Positions 7,738 through 7,967 of a stretch of 7,967 nt of DNA are shown here, one piece after another. This stretch comes from an uncultured Mailhella sp. GTDB taxonomy: Bacteria; Desulfobacterota; Desulfovibrionia; Desulfovibrionales; Desulfovibrionaceae. Position 1 is the stretch's first letter, and each line of letters opens with the position of its first letter. The DNA lies in NCBI GenBank assembly GCA_944324625.1, contig CALUWZ010000077.1, positions 1 through 7,967 on the forward strand, written 5' to 3'. The position numbers and the translations under genes were made by a program. A model generated the notes under the pieces. The model was not told where the DNA came from and made no database searches. It worked only from the letters and a program-made list of their open reading frames with translations.

Positions 7738-7967
7738 TTATCTTCCTGCATAGTTTTTTTCTATCCAGCGGCGATATTCGCCGCTCTGAACGTTTTGGGT
7801 CCATTCTTCGTTTTCAAGATACCATATTACGGTCTGCTTCAGGCCGTCCTTAAAATTGTGCTTGGGCTGCCAGCCAAGTTCTGTTTTGATTTTGGTGCAG
7901 TCAATGGCATAACGGAAATCGTGCCCGAGCCTGTCAGTCACAAAGACTATCAAATCCGCATAATTTC
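7738..7967 (-). CDS. rmlB: dTDP-glucose 4,6-dehydratase, C-terminal part
   Basis: Only the last 76 or so residues are present; the 5' end lies beyond the right edge and the frame stays open to the last base. The block [15 protein letters not shown] followed by [20 protein letters not shown] and a C-terminal YRRWIEKNY matches the C-terminus of RmlB (RfbB), the NAD-dependent extended short-chain dehydrogenase that turns dTDP-glucose into dTDP-4-keto-6-deoxyglucose. The usual family residue in this block is Pro (DRPGHD); here it is Leu. The TTG at 7951-7953 is not a real start, because the conserved region continues upstream of it. It is the first gene in the visible part of the rhamnose cluster and ends one base before rmlA. 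Confidence 0.93.
   Translation of the reverse strand, partial: NYADLIVFVTDRLGHDFRYAIDCTKIKTELGWQPKHNFKDGLKQTVIWYLENEEWTQNVQSGEYRRWIEKNYAGR

Noticed and set aside
7014..7853. Open frame of 279 codons on the plus strand opposite rmlA and the end of rmlB
   Set aside because: Fully antisense to conserved genes, with unusual composition and no motif. Other plus-strand frames at 2588-3121, 5325-5918 and 6443-6871 were rejected for the same reason.

Overview
This window is a compact, gene-dense piece of bacterial chromosome of intermediate G+C, with no mobile element, RNA gene or CRISPR array that I can see. It reads as the chromosome of an anaerobic Gram-negative bacterium. The support is a dTDP-rhamnose/glycosyltransferase cluster of the LPS or capsule type, a small clostridial-type 2[4Fe-4S] ferredoxin, and a biotin synthase whose auxiliary-cluster residues look like those of strict anaerobes. 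A Desulfovibrio-like deltaproteobacterium would fit, but that placement is from remembered gene order and family likeness only and is tentative.

Layout. At the left edge (23-56) a strong intrinsic terminator closes a plus-strand gene lying outside the window. It is followed by a comF-type phosphoribosyltransferase gene on the plus strand, whose N-terminus is problematic. Everything else is on the minus strand and is transcribed right to left: rmlB (cut by the window edge), rmlA, rmlC, bioB, tlyA-type rRNA methyltransferase, a family 9 glycosyltransferase, purA, holB and a small ferredoxin gene. The ferredoxin gene runs tail to tail into comF with a 14-base overlap.

Transcription units. From rmlB to tlyA the genes are separated by 1 to 12 bases, which suggests one polycistronic unit; the glycosyltransferase follows after about 70 bases and probably belongs to it. 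purA has its own near-consensus sigma-70 promoter (3340-3368) and a consensus-like ribosome binding site. A hairpin with a T8 run (1962-1991) lies between purA and holB, so holB and the ferredoxin are probably expressed by readthrough. The holB stop and ferredoxin start overlap as TAATG, indicating translational coupling.

How the genes work together. rmlB, rmlA and rmlC supply three of the four steps from glucose-1-phosphate to dTDP-L-rhamnose; rmlD is not in the window. The glycosyltransferase probably acts in LPS or another surface glycan. bioB, the tlyA-type gene, purA and holB are housekeeping genes for biotin, rRNA modification, AMP synthesis and the replication clamp loader. I see no clear new multi-gene system here. 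The points most worth a second look are the biotin synthase cluster ligands, the possible frameshift at the start of comF, the terminator between purA and holB, and the unexplained coupling of a ferredoxin to holB.
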